51,675 nt of DNA, from contig JAUWMV010000014.1 of NCBI GenBank assembly GCA_030613005.1, positions 1-51,675 on the forward strand, read 5' to 3'. The stretch's first letter is position 1, and every line of letters begins with the position of its first letter. The notes beneath the pieces are model-generated. The model made no database searches, was not told where the DNA came from, and was given only the letters and a program-made list of their open reading frames with translations. The translations under genes and the position numbers were made by a program. Shown here piece by piece: positions 1 through 8,763 of this stretch. The stretch comes from a bacterium (GTDB taxonomy: Bacteria > UBP14 > UBA6098 > B30-G16).

Positions 1-3000
1 ATCGTGCGGATCGCAATAACCTTCGGTAGGCTGGTCCTCACCAGAAATTGTGACGAACACTGAATCTCCACCTGTCCATGTTGTTCCCAATGCTGCCGGG
101 TCGAATGTGACAATATCCGAGGTGTAATCGAATAGTCCACTAGAGAATGGATACACTGTATTGTTTACTTTCAGCTCGAGAGTGCTCGGATTTATTCCAG
201 TAACGCTATCTATAACGTGAACGCTAATAATTGGTTGAAGTTCCCGGATTACTTGGCGATCATATGGTGTGAAATTCGTTGCTGTAAACGGCGAAACATC
301 GATTGTGAAGCTTACGCACACCTCGTAGAATAACGCATTACCAAGCGCATCTGATGCATCTGTAAGGCAGACTGTAACATGCTCGGCGTCGGCAAACTCG
401 GGACTGGTCGGATGGAATATTAGGAATGTGTCGTTCACTGTACTGAAATACAGACCTGAACCGGCTCCTATTCCTATAACTTGTGTTCCGTGTATATTAG
501 ACTCATAGCGAATATAAACCGAACTTAGGTCGATTGCGTTGCTCTGACGGTCTACGAGCCAGAATATCACCGAGTCGCTGTAACAGCCGTCGAATATGCC
601 GTCCTCAGGATAAATTAGTTCCGCCATAGGTCCAAGAGGCATTATTATGTATTCCCACGTGGTGTCGATCATATTTGGTCCGCAGTTAATTGTATCCACA
701 TCGTCGCCAATCCAGAATGTAACCTGAATCGTGGTATCGCCGGGGAACGTTATTCCAGCAACACCAAGATCGAGAGAAGCAATACCAGCAGGGCCATCCC
801 AGGACAATGCTGCATTGGGCCAAGTAAAGCTATGTGCACCGAGCACGAATCTCATAGTACCGGGATTAACGCCAGCTAGTAAATCATCTACCTCAACATC
901 GATTACAGGTGAAGTGGGCAAGATAGTGTCCAAATGCACCGGCGTATAGCTAACAATAATCGGTGGTTCGTAGTCGATTGTGAACCGCTGTCCTATTGAA
1001 TCCAATGCATTGAATAGCGAGTCGTGTCCAGTAATAACTGAAATAGTTACCACATCGCCATTAGCCCAAGGTGCTAACGGTTTATAATAGAACGATGCAG
1101 AAGTCGGAGTCTCGAAAAGTCCTGAAATCGTTGACGGTAATGGTGCATCGAATGGTATTCTCTCTGGTGCTGTTAAGTTTACTTTGACTACAACTTCTAT
1201 CGAGTCGGTGACAACGCCATTAGAGTCAGTAAGTGTAATAAATATTGAATCCGGATTGCATGACAAGAACTTGTCGTTACCGGGATGATCGAATGTTACT
1301 ATAGGTGCACCGGTCTCTATATCAAAATCCCAGCAATATATGGTGCCGTTAGGATCACAAGCATAGTGCGCATTGTCGTAAGAATTAAGACAAACTGTTA
1401 CTGTGTCGCCACCAATCCAGAAATCTGGCACTAACGTTGGGTTAAAAGTCAATGTGCGAGATACTGGATTATAATTTAGCGCAGGATGAGTTAGTCGATA
1501 TGGAATGCCGTCGACTACCAAATCGATGGAATCCAAATTAAGACCAGCCATATCGTCTTCGACGAGAATTGTTATTATAGGTGCAATTTCTGCAATTGTT
1601 CCTACAGGATTGGGTGACCCAATGAACGGTGGAGCCCTGTCTATATAGAATGTATAGTCCAACAATGTTTCAAGTGGGTTGCCCAACATATCATCGATTG
1701 CATCGAGTTTCACAATTATGGTATCCTGATGCATAAATCCTGCAGAAGGCACATAGATTATCTGATCGGTAGGTCTATCATAACTCAAATCACCCAAAGC
1801 CCAAAGAACAGGAATTCCATTCAATCTGAGATCTAAACTTGCTGTATCCAAATCATTGTGATCCACGATATGAAGTACGATCGATTCGGGATAACACGAG
1901 CTGAACGAATCTGGAAGAACTCTCATAACGCTGGCTGTAGGACCTCCGCATTCTATGCTAAACTCCCAGCATCTCTCAATAGAGTTTACTCCACAGTATT
2001 CCGCTAAATCTGAAGCTCGGATACAAACTGGTATTGTATCACATCCAGTGAATTTCACACCATAATCGTCGGGATCCCAGATGAAATCGTCACCAGAAAC
2101 CGTTGGCGTGTATATTATGTCGTTTACTTCAATCTCAACGGTGCTCAAATCGATTCCAGAACCGTTATCTACCATGTTAACAGTGATGATAGGTGTCCGT
2201 GTGAGCACTACCTCATCGACATCAGGATCTCTTGAGACAATCTGCGGTGGCATAAGATCTATATAGAAGAACCAGCATCGAGGTCTTGGGGGTGCAAGCT
2301 CATTAGTCCAAATGTCAAAGCATGTATCTATACACATCGTAACCGACTCACCATCACCAAACGGAATAAGCGGACTGAATGAGATGCCGTATGTCTCGGG
2401 AGCTATACTGCCGTCTATAGTTATCTCCGGCGAAGATGCATCATATCTTATTGTCGATGCCCCGCGAGTAAGTCTTATCACCAGAGTGGAAATATCGATT
2501 CCATCCTCATCGTAAAGACTGAAATCAATAGCTTCCGGATCGCAACTGGAATATGCCGCATCCTCAGGCATGAATGCCGATGGTGCAGGACCACGAGGAA
2601 TCACTAAAATCTGGCAGCATGAGCTGTCTACATTAGGACTGCAATAATCCACTTTGTCCTTTAGCACAAGGCACAGATGCAGAATCTCACCCTCAGACCA
2701 GACTAAACCAGCTCTAAGACAATGGAATGTTACACTATCACCATCGATATCGAATTCCGGTGTGCTGAAAGCATATTTTGCGCCATCTAACTCTATATAA
2801 CTCTCATCCAGATCTATTCCTGCCAGATTATCTGTGGCTCGGAATGTGATTCTTGGTGAGCGGGTGAACGAAGTATCTTCACACGCTGGTAAAAGATTTG
2901 TATACTCTGGTGGCTGAAGGTCAACCCAAAAAGACCAGGTTATCGGCGTAGCGAGTACATTGCCCCACTCATCGTCGGATTCTGTGAGCGATACAGTTAC

Positions 3001-6000
3001 AAGTTGTCTGTCCACCCACATTCCAATTATCGTATCTGGACAGAATATCAATGTATCACCTACTATAGAAACTGGCGCACCTGCAGAAGCAGGATAAGGG
3101 AATCCATCGATGCTAATCTCTGCTGTGCTGAAATCCACATTTCCATCATCGTCATTTATAATAATCTTTATGCACTGATCCTCGCAGGTGGTAATGTAAC
3201 CATCAAAAGGTTCAATAACCTCTGCCGTAGGTCCAGTGAGACGCATAATAAAGTTCTGGCAGAACTCGGTAGCATTAGGTCCGCAGTGGATGGAATTATC
3301 CGGAACATACACACACACCTGAATTGTGTCACCGGTTTCGAATACATAGCTGCTCCCGTGGAAATCCAGTTTATAATTGGTTCCGTCCCATGTTACAAGA
3401 GGACTGCTGGTGTAGAAAGTGTCATCATAAGTATATACACCCGCCACATCTACAATTCTAACGAAAAGTCCCGCATCGTCGATCCCAGCTAAGGCATCGT
3501 TAACTTGGAACGATATCTCCGGCGTTGGAGTTGGCATAAGTGAATCCGGAACAGGCAAGAAACCAGTAACCTCCGGTGGCGTGAAGTCCGGTGTGAAGCT
3601 CCAGCAAATAGGCAGTCCTCTCGCCGAGTCCCCTCCATAATCTACAAGGCTAGCAATACACACCTCATACGTCTCGCCTTCTACGAAATACCCAGGTGGT
3701 GCATCAAAATATAGCAACGACTCAGGACCCATATCAATTATTAATTGTAATCGTTCGTGGAAAATATTGTATCTATCCGTATCGTTGGCTTCATTAATTA
3801 TCATAAACCATATAGAGCTCGAATCTACTGGCGCTGCACCCCCATGAAGTTCCACAAGAATTCCCGAGTCCCTGCAGGCGAAAAACGAACCGTTGACAGG
3901 TGCAAGAACCCTTACCCACGGTCGTCCGTGAAGCCAGAAGAAATGCCAAGATGTATCCAGAATATTTGGTGGGCATGCATCCGGCATGTCCATAGCGTTA
4001 ATGGCGACTGCCACGCTACAGGTCTCACCCGTGCCGAAACATATCGCAGGATCCAGAAATACTGTTGCATTATAAACATCAGTGTCGTTAACACCAGTCC
4101 ATGGGAACATATATGCGCTGTTAATTATTATATTCATCATTCCGATATCCAATCCTGCAATACTGTCAATTATACCGAAATGAATCTCATAAGGGAAATC
4201 CAGCAGCATACTGTCCAATGCCGGATAATTCCACAGCAAAACCGGCTTCTCGTAATCAATTGTGAACACGACTTCCACAGGAAGCGAATAGATCTTTCTT
4301 CCCTGGACGTCCTTACCGCTTAAAAGCAGCATCTTAACTTCATCCCAGGAATCAACAAGACCAGGGGGACCCTCAAATAATACTAAATTAGACCCCATTG
4401 TAGTAAACACACCATCATCACCAGTGAAGAAATGTGTATCCACATCATTAATAATAACTCTCATTTCGAAAGTTAGCTCGTCTGGCATGTCTCTTTCCGG
4501 ATCTATAATTTTTATGTGCGCTTCGAGAGGATCACATGCGCTAATTCCGCCATCTGGTGGAGAATCAAATTTTGCATTCATAGGATAGTTGAAATAGTAT
4601 TCGTCACACAAAATCGTATCGTTAGGTCCAAAAAGATCGCAACCATCCTGAAAAGTCGGTACTTTATCTGAAGCATGGACACATACGAGCATTGTATCGC
4701 TGAAATAGCCCTCTATTTCCCCTCTGGTTCCGCTCAACATTAATCTTATTGGTGGAGCTACTGAAATAATTCTAACATTAGGATGAGTAAGATCAAGTGT
4801 ATCCCCGTTGACAGTGATAAGCAGCGAACGCGGCTCTACGCCCGAGGGATAATCTATTATTGTCCAAACAATATTTATAAAACTATCGGTGAACTCATTG
4901 TGAAGAATAGGATCCGGAACCATTTGCATATTGAAAAGTTCAGGTGCCCCAAAGTCGGATTCGAATTTCCCCTCTACAATAGACTGCGTGAAACATCCGA
5001 CCATGTCTGTAGCAGAAACTAACCCATACGTTACAGGAAACATATGTGTCCATTCGACATCCGGAATAAATGTCATAAGTCCAGATGCCCCATCCCACAC
5101 AAGATGATCTGGATAAGTGTAATTGAATCCGTCAACATTATATGTAACGGAGGTAGGATCGACAGTTGTATCGTCGTCTTCCATATAGAAAGCGATTGTT
5201 TGAAAAGGATTAGCTGTATAGACAGTAAATCCAATCATAGTATCTGGGGGACAAATAGGTTCAACAATAGGTCCGGGACACTCGCAATCGGGTCGATAGA
5301 TGCACCCTCGGATAGTATCAGTCAATGTGCCTCCAGGACCTTTACCTGTCAAATATATGTTGAAACATGTCTCCTTCGCATCAAAACCTCTAACAGCGCC
5401 AATACGCCATCCAAAACAATGAACCTCACCAGCTGCCCAAGGATAATAATACTGTGGATTCGTTCCTGTGAGCAATGACATAGAGTCGCCTAAATCGATC
5501 TCAGCCCAAGCACTATCGAGGTCGAATAAGGCATCGTTAGTTACATGCAAATTTATGCACTGTGCTGAGTCTATTGTTGGTATCATAACACCGAATATCG
5601 TCGACCAAGGAACAGTAAGAGTGAAAGTGGCGCCACCAGTTGCTCTCGCAATACGCTTATATTCTGCATCCCAGAACATATCACCTGCTGGTGGAAAATT
5701 TGCAGCAATATAAATAACGAAACCCTCTTGAACTGCACGCATATATGTATTACGCCATTCTGGATAAGGATGTTCTACCGTATCGACGTAAACTGTAGTT
5801 GAATCGTCACAGTAGCCACTTCCGGAACACAACCTATCTAACGCACACGATTTATTGTCGCAAAATGCGATGATAATCTTTAACGCTTCCACACGCCAGT
5901 CGTAATGTTCCATTGCATAGTATATAGCGTCCCATATAGTCTCGGGACCATCATTGCCACCCGATGCTCCCACCGCATTAATTCTATTTCGGAATAAACG

Positions 6001-6402
6001 ATACACATCGGTCATCTGCCAGCCCGGAGTAGCAGGATCGAAATCCCAAATATTTTGACCGTCCCCGAAGGGAATTCCTCCGAAACGATACTGATAATTC
6101 AGGGTGTGAATCATGTTTGCGAAATCGTCAACGGAACGTCGGACTGCATCGATCGTGCCGCCCATTGAACCGGTGCTGTCAATACAGAATACAATATCTA
6201 CCTGTCCACTGTCAAGTCTACAACCTATCTCGACCAAGAATTCGTCATCCAAGACGTCTGTTCTGTGAAACTTATAATCGTTTCCACGTAAATTATAAAC
6301 TATCTTGTCTACTGTAAAACCATAGGCAGTAGAGGTTATTATAGGAATAGAAAAAACAGCAAGTAACAGAACCGGTAAAAACATAAATTGTAACTTCTTC
6401 AT
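1..6402 (-). CDS. Giant secreted VWA / Ig-like repeat protein (3' end beyond window)
   Basis: Reading the minus strand from the ATG at 6402, I found no in-frame stop down to base 1, so at least 2134 codons are open and the C-terminus lies outside the window. A strong ribosome site (AAGGAGG, just upstream) precedes a hydrophobic signal peptide (MKKLQFMFLPVLLLAVF...). Residues about 65-250 form a von Willebrand A domain with a MIDAS-like DSTGS motif, a GGNDGPET loop and an IIAFCDN strand. The remainder is about eight repeats of roughly 200 residues, each apparently two Ig-like modules; recurring features are a GP start, an 'SC' strand (FTSC, FSSC, LSC), 'GDxVxVC', 'CGPN' and 'W.F.ID..PP'. It is probably an exported adhesin or cell-surface protein. 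The C-terminus may carry the sorting tail seen on other secreted proteins here, but that cannot be seen. Confidence 0.9.
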   Translation of the reverse strand, partial: MKKLQFMFLPVLLLAVFSIPIITSTAYGFTVDKIVYNLRGNDYKFHRTDVLDDEFLVEIGCRLDSGQVDIVFCIDSTGSMGGTIDAVRRSVDDFANMIHTLNYQYRFGGIPFGDGQNIWDFDPATPGWQMTDVYRLFRNRINAVGASGGNDGPETIWDAIYYAMEHYDWRVEALKIIIAFCDNKSCALDRLCSGSGYCDDSTTVYVDTVEHPYPEWRNTYMRAVQEGFVIYIAANFPPAGDMFWDAEYKRIARATGGATFTLTVPWSTIFGVMIPTIDSAQCINLHVTNDALFDLDSAWAEIDLGDSMSLLTGTNPQYYYPWAAGEVHCFGWRIGAVRGFDAKETCFNIYLTGKGPGGTLTDTIRGCIYRPDCECPGPIVEPICPPDTMIGFTVYTANPFQTIAFYMEDDDTTVDPTSVTYNVDGFNYTYPDHLVWDGASGLMTFIPDVEWTHMFPVTYGLVSATDMVGCFTQSIVEGKFESDFGAPELFNMQMVPDPILHNEFTDSFINIVWTIIDYPSGVEPRSLLITVNGDTLDLTHPNVRIISVAPPIRLMLSGTRGEIEGYFSDTMLVCVHASDKVPTFQDGCDLFGPNDTILCDEYYFNYPMNAKFDSPPDGGISACDPLEAHIKIIDPERDMPDELTFEMRVIINDVDTHFFTGDDGVFTTMGSNLVLFEGPPGLVDSWDEVKMLLLSGKDVQGRKIYSLPVEVVFTIDYEKPVLLWNYPALDSMLLDFPYEIHFGIIDSIAGLDIGMMNIIINSAYMFPWTGVNDTDVYNATVFLDPAICFGTGETCSVAVAINAMDMPDACPPNILDTSWHFFWLHGRPWVRVLAPVNGSFFACRDSGILVELHGGAAPVDSSSIWFMIINEANDTDRYNIFHERLQLIIDMGPESLLYFDAPPGYFVEGETYEVCIASLVDYGGDSARGLPICWSFTPDFTPPEVTGFLPVPDSLMPTPTPEISFQVNDALAGIDDAGLFVRIVDVAGVYTYDDTFYTSSPLVTWDGTNYKLDFHGSSYVFETGDTIQVCVYVPDNSIHCGPNATEFCQNFIMRLTGPTAEVIEPFDGYITTCEDQCIKIIINDDDGNVDFSTAEISIDGFPYPASAGAPVSIVGDTLIFCPDTIIGMWVDRQLVTVSLTESDDEWGNVLATPITWSFWVDLQPPEYTNLLPACEDTSFTRSPRITFRATDNLAGIDLDESYIELDGAKYAFSTPEFDIDGDSVTFHCLRAGLVWSEGEILHLCLVLKDKVDYCSPNVDSSCCQILVIPRGPAPSAFMPEDAAYSSCDPEAIDFSLYDEDGIDISTLVIRLTRGASTIRYDASSPEITIDGSIAPETYGISFSPLIPFGDGESVTMCIDTCFDIWTNELAPPRPRCWFFYIDLMPPQIVSRDPDVDEVVLTRTPIITVNMVDNGSGIDLSTVEIEVNDIIYTPTVSGDDFIWDPDDYGVKFTGCDTIPVCIRASDLAEYCGVNSIERCWEFSIECGGPTASVMRVLPDSFSSCYPESIVLHIVDHNDLDTASLDLRLNGIPVLWALGDLSYDRPTDQIIYVPSAGFMHQDTIIVKLDAIDDMLGNPLETLLDYTFYIDRAPPFIGSPNPVGTIAEIAPIITILVEDDMAGLNLDSIDLVVDGIPYRLTHPALNYNPVSRTLTFNPTLVPDFWIGGDTVTVCLNSYDNAHYACDPNGTIYCWDFDIETGAPIVTFDHPGNDKFLSCNPDSIFITLTDSNGVVTDSIEVVVKVNLTAPERIPFDAPLPSTISGLFETPTSASFYYKPLAPWANGDVVTISVITGHDSLFNALDSIGQRFTIDYEPPIIVSYTPVHLDTILPTSPVIDVEVDDLLAGVNPGTMRFVLGAHSFTWPNAALSWDGPAGIASLDLGVAGITFPGDTTIQVTFWIGDDVDTINCGPNMIDTTWEYIIMPLGPMAELIYPEDGIFDGCYSDSVIFWLVDRQSNAIDLSSVYIRYESNIHGTQVIGIGAGSGLYFSTVNDTFLIFHPTSPEFADAEHVTVCLTDASDALGNALFYEVCVSFTIDVSPFTATNFTPYDRQVIRELQPIISVHVIDSVTGINPSTLELKVNNTVYPFSSGLFDYTSDIVTFDPAALGTTWTGGDSVFVTISGEDQPTEGYCDPHD

Positions 6403-7014
6403 CGAATCCTCCTTTTTTGTTTTTTTACTTATTTTTGATTCTTTCCCTAAAAAATTGTACTAGAAAATATCCAAACGGGAAATTTTGGAAATCATGCGTA
6501 GGAGATGAACCAAACTTGTATTATTTGTTAATGCAACCCCCCTTAGATTGAGATTTGATAATAGTTGATTTGGAAAAACATTAGCCATCGTTCTGAACAA
6601 AACCTCCTTTCTCTTTTCTGCAAATTTATTAGAACTATTCTTAATTAAACTGACAAAATATCGCGGGAATATCCTTTTCAGCTTATATGACCCACTCGCT
6701 CTGATGACAGATAACCTTAGAATAATTACCGTGTGTGTTATACCTACATGAGAATCCGGATTTTAAACCACAATGCAGTATTTCTCTATGACCTCCTTTC
6801 CAAGACACTGTGCGAGAAACTATAACCTTTTCCAATTAACCTAATTGGATTTGTAGCTTATACTTTTTCTTATGTATTTAAATTATATATGATAAAATTA
6901 TTTAATCAAGTGAAAAAATATTTTTTAAAAAAAATATCAATTTGACATTATGTTAGCTCTGAACTATTTTTTTTGCCGAAATTTTTAAAATTCTCAATTC
7001 GAAGGACAAAAATA
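6403..7014. other. Divergent intergenic region between the giant VWA gene and gatD
   Basis: This 612-bp AT-rich spacer separates two divergent genes. It holds the ribosome site of the minus-strand giant gene and a plausible promoter for gatD near 6942-6970. Two further purine-rich AAAGGAGG-type sites lie on the minus strand near 6603 and 6793. The first sits 14 nt before an ATG at 6588 that opens a 42-codon frame ending at 6460; the second faces only an ATA and an eight-codon frame. Neither has protein features, so I do not call genes. They may be leader remnants. I see no RNA gene here. Confidence 0.5.
6942..6970 (+). promoter_or_regulatory. Probable sigma-70-type promoter of gatD
   Basis: A perfect TTGACA (6942-6947) is followed after 17 nt by TATTTT (6965-6970), four of six matches to the -10 consensus. 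Transcription would start near 6977 and give a leader of about 38 nt before the ATG at 7015. Sequence match only. Confidence 0.45.
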
Positions 7015-8427
7015 ATGGGGAAAAAAGGTCCCGAAATCGTAACGCAAGACCTTCACAAAGGTTATAAAGGTGAAGCGCTATCTGTTTTGCAGGAACATGG
7101 AATTAGAGTGTGGTCCGACGCTGAGATTAGAACAGATGTAACAGTCTTCCGAGGAATTATACTGCCCAGAGCAGAAAATACCGATGACAAACACATCGTT
7201 TTGAAACTGAACAATGGATACAACATAGGAATAACAGTAAGCGATATTATAGAAATAAAAGAAATCGGGTTCAAAAAAGCACACTACAAAATTCCCGAAA
7301 AAGAATTTCCAATAGATCCCAGTAAACCAAATGTCAGGCTTCTGGGAACTGGCGGCACGATAGCCTCACGGCTCGACTACCGCACTGGTGCCGTAATCCC
7401 CGCATTCTCACCTGGTGAACTATACGGTTCTGTGCCTGAATTGGCGGATATAGCAAATATTGCCACCGAAAAATTGTTCGCGGTTTTCTCTGAGAATATG
7501 GGTTCTGAACAGTATATAACTTTAGCTAAGAAAGCTGCTAAATACATCGATGAAGGCGTGGACGGAATTGTCATTGGTCACGGTACCGATACAATGCATC
7601 ACACTGCAGGAATTCTTTCATTTATGCTTCAGAATTTGCCTGTTCCTGTTGTTATTGTGGGCTCGCAGAGGAGTTCAGACAGACCGTCCTCAGATGCCGC
7701 GCTAAATTTGCTTAATGCAACGTATGCCGCTGGTCACGGCGACATTGCTGAGGTTATGGTTTCAATGTTCGGACCTACATCAGATCTATATGATCTTCTG
7801 CACCGTGGAACGAGGGTTAGGAAAATGCACTCATCGTATAGATCAACTTTCAGGACACTGGGAGATATTCCTCTAGGTATGGTGAATTGGCTTGAAGGAA
7901 TTACGCATCTTCGTCAGGATTATAATAGGAGAGATCCGAGCCGTAAAGTCAAATTAGATGCCGTTTTTGATGATCGTGTATCGATTGTATATTACTATCC
8001 TACAATGAAGCCTGATATAATAGATTCACTTGTAGATAATGGATATAGAGGAATTGTAATAGCCGGTACAGGATTAGGGCATGTAAACAAACCGTTGTAT
8101 CCTGCGATAAAACGAGCTGTGGATTTTGGTGTTAATGTTTTTATGACTGTTCAGACACTTTGGGGATATGTGCAAATGTATGTTTACGATACGGGTCGTG
8201 ACCTTATGGCAGTGGGAGTTGTTCCGCTGGAAAATATGTTACCAGAGGTGGCTTTTGTTAAATTAGGGTGGGTACTGGGTCATATGAATGACAGAGAGAA
8301 AGTAATAGAAATGATGTTAACTCCTATAAATAGTGATATAACGGAGCGGGAACCGTATAATGGTTACTTAATTTTTCAGGGTGGAGTTCCAGAAGTTCAG
8401 AAGTTTTTGAAGGAGTTTAGGAGATAA
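7015..8427 (+). CDS. gatD: Glu-tRNA(Gln) amidotransferase subunit D-like (archaeal-type GatD)
   Basis: A 470-aa protein of the asparaginase/GatD family. GatD supplies ammonia from an amide donor to GatE, which converts Glu-tRNA(Gln) to Gln-tRNA(Gln). The first ~85 residues form the GatD-type N-terminal domain ('LKLNNGYNIGI'), absent from ordinary asparaginases. The asparaginase core follows, with GTGGTIAS (first catalytic Thr), GHGTDTMHHTA (second Thr and Asp), SSDAALN and the GatD-like 'RVRKMHSS' carrying the expected catalytic Lys. I place the start at ATG 7015 because GAAGGA lies 8 nt upstream; an in-frame TTG at 6973 would add 14 poorly supported residues. No gatE is adjacent and no GatCAB gene is in the window. 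It could act as a stand-alone asparaginase, but the N-terminal domain argues for GatD ancestry. Confidence 0.85.
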   Translation: MGKKGPEIVTQDLHKGYKGEALSVLQEHGIRVWSDAEIRTDVTVFRGIILPRAENTDDKHIVLKLNNGYNIGITVSDIIEIKEIGFKKAHYKIPEKEFPIDPSKPNVRLLGTGGTIASRLDYRTGAVIPAFSPGELYGSVPELADIANIATEKLFAVFSENMGSEQYITLAKKAAKYIDEGVDGIVIGHGTDTMHHTAGILSFMLQNLPVPVVIVGSQRSSDRPSSDAALNLLNATYAAGHGDIAEVMVSMFGPTSDLYDLLHRGTRVRKMHSSYRSTFRTLGDIPLGMVNWLEGITHLRQDYNRRDPSRKVKLDAVFDDRVSIVYYYPTMKPDIIDSLVDNGYRGIVIAGTGLGHVNKPLYPAIKRAVDFGVNVFMTVQTLWGYVQMYVYDTGRDLMAVGVVPLENMLPEVAFVKLGWVLGHMNDREKVIEMMLTPINSDITEREPYNGYLIFQGGVPEVQKFLKEFRR

Positions 8428-8763
8428 AATAAATTAGTAGTAATTCCTGAACTTAAAGAGTAGTGTTTATATACTGTTGATAAATTGTTTACAAGTTGAG
8501 AATAAGTTAGTGGTTTGTGTTGATGAGGTTTTTAATGTTGATAAATCACTAGGTTATCCACATAACTGTCGATAAATTTGTCGATAGTATTCCTTTTATA
8601 ACCATTCCCTTACGCAGTTATAAATAATTTCAACAGGATAATAATAATAATAATTTATATATTTATATTTTCCTATTATTAATACTTATCCATATTTTCC
8701 ATTCCCTCACAAAAACTAAACGATTAACTTTGTGCATAAGCATTAAATACATTATTTACGATT
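8428..8763. other. Candidate replication origin: DnaA-box cluster with TAA-triplet run and AT-rich tract
   Basis: This gene-free spacer holds two perfect TTATNCACA boxes: TTATCCACA at 8554-8562 (+) and TTATGCACA at 8731-8739 (-). Near-matches are TTATCAACA at 8475-8483 (-) and 8536-8544 (-), TTATCGACA at 8567-8575 (-), CTATCGACA at 8579-8587 (-) and TTATCCATA at 8686-8694 (+). Between the left group and the right boxes are five consecutive TAA triplets (8639-8653), resembling DnaA-trio elements, leading into an almost pure A/T tract to about 8690 that could be the unwinding element. These are the expected parts of a bacterial oriC. A DnaA-titration site is the main alternative. dnaA is not in the window. 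Confidence 0.55.

Noticed and set aside
3757-4323. 188-codon plus-strand open frame (and other plus frames between 731 and 6317)
   Set aside because: All are antisense to the uninterrupted minus-strand VWA/Ig gene, lack ribosome sites and show Cys/Arg/His-rich shadow composition.
6460-6588. 42-codon minus-strand frame with a purine-rich site upstream
   Set aside because: The ribosome site is 14 nt from the ATG, too far, and the product resembles nothing recognisable; kept only as a note in the spacer.
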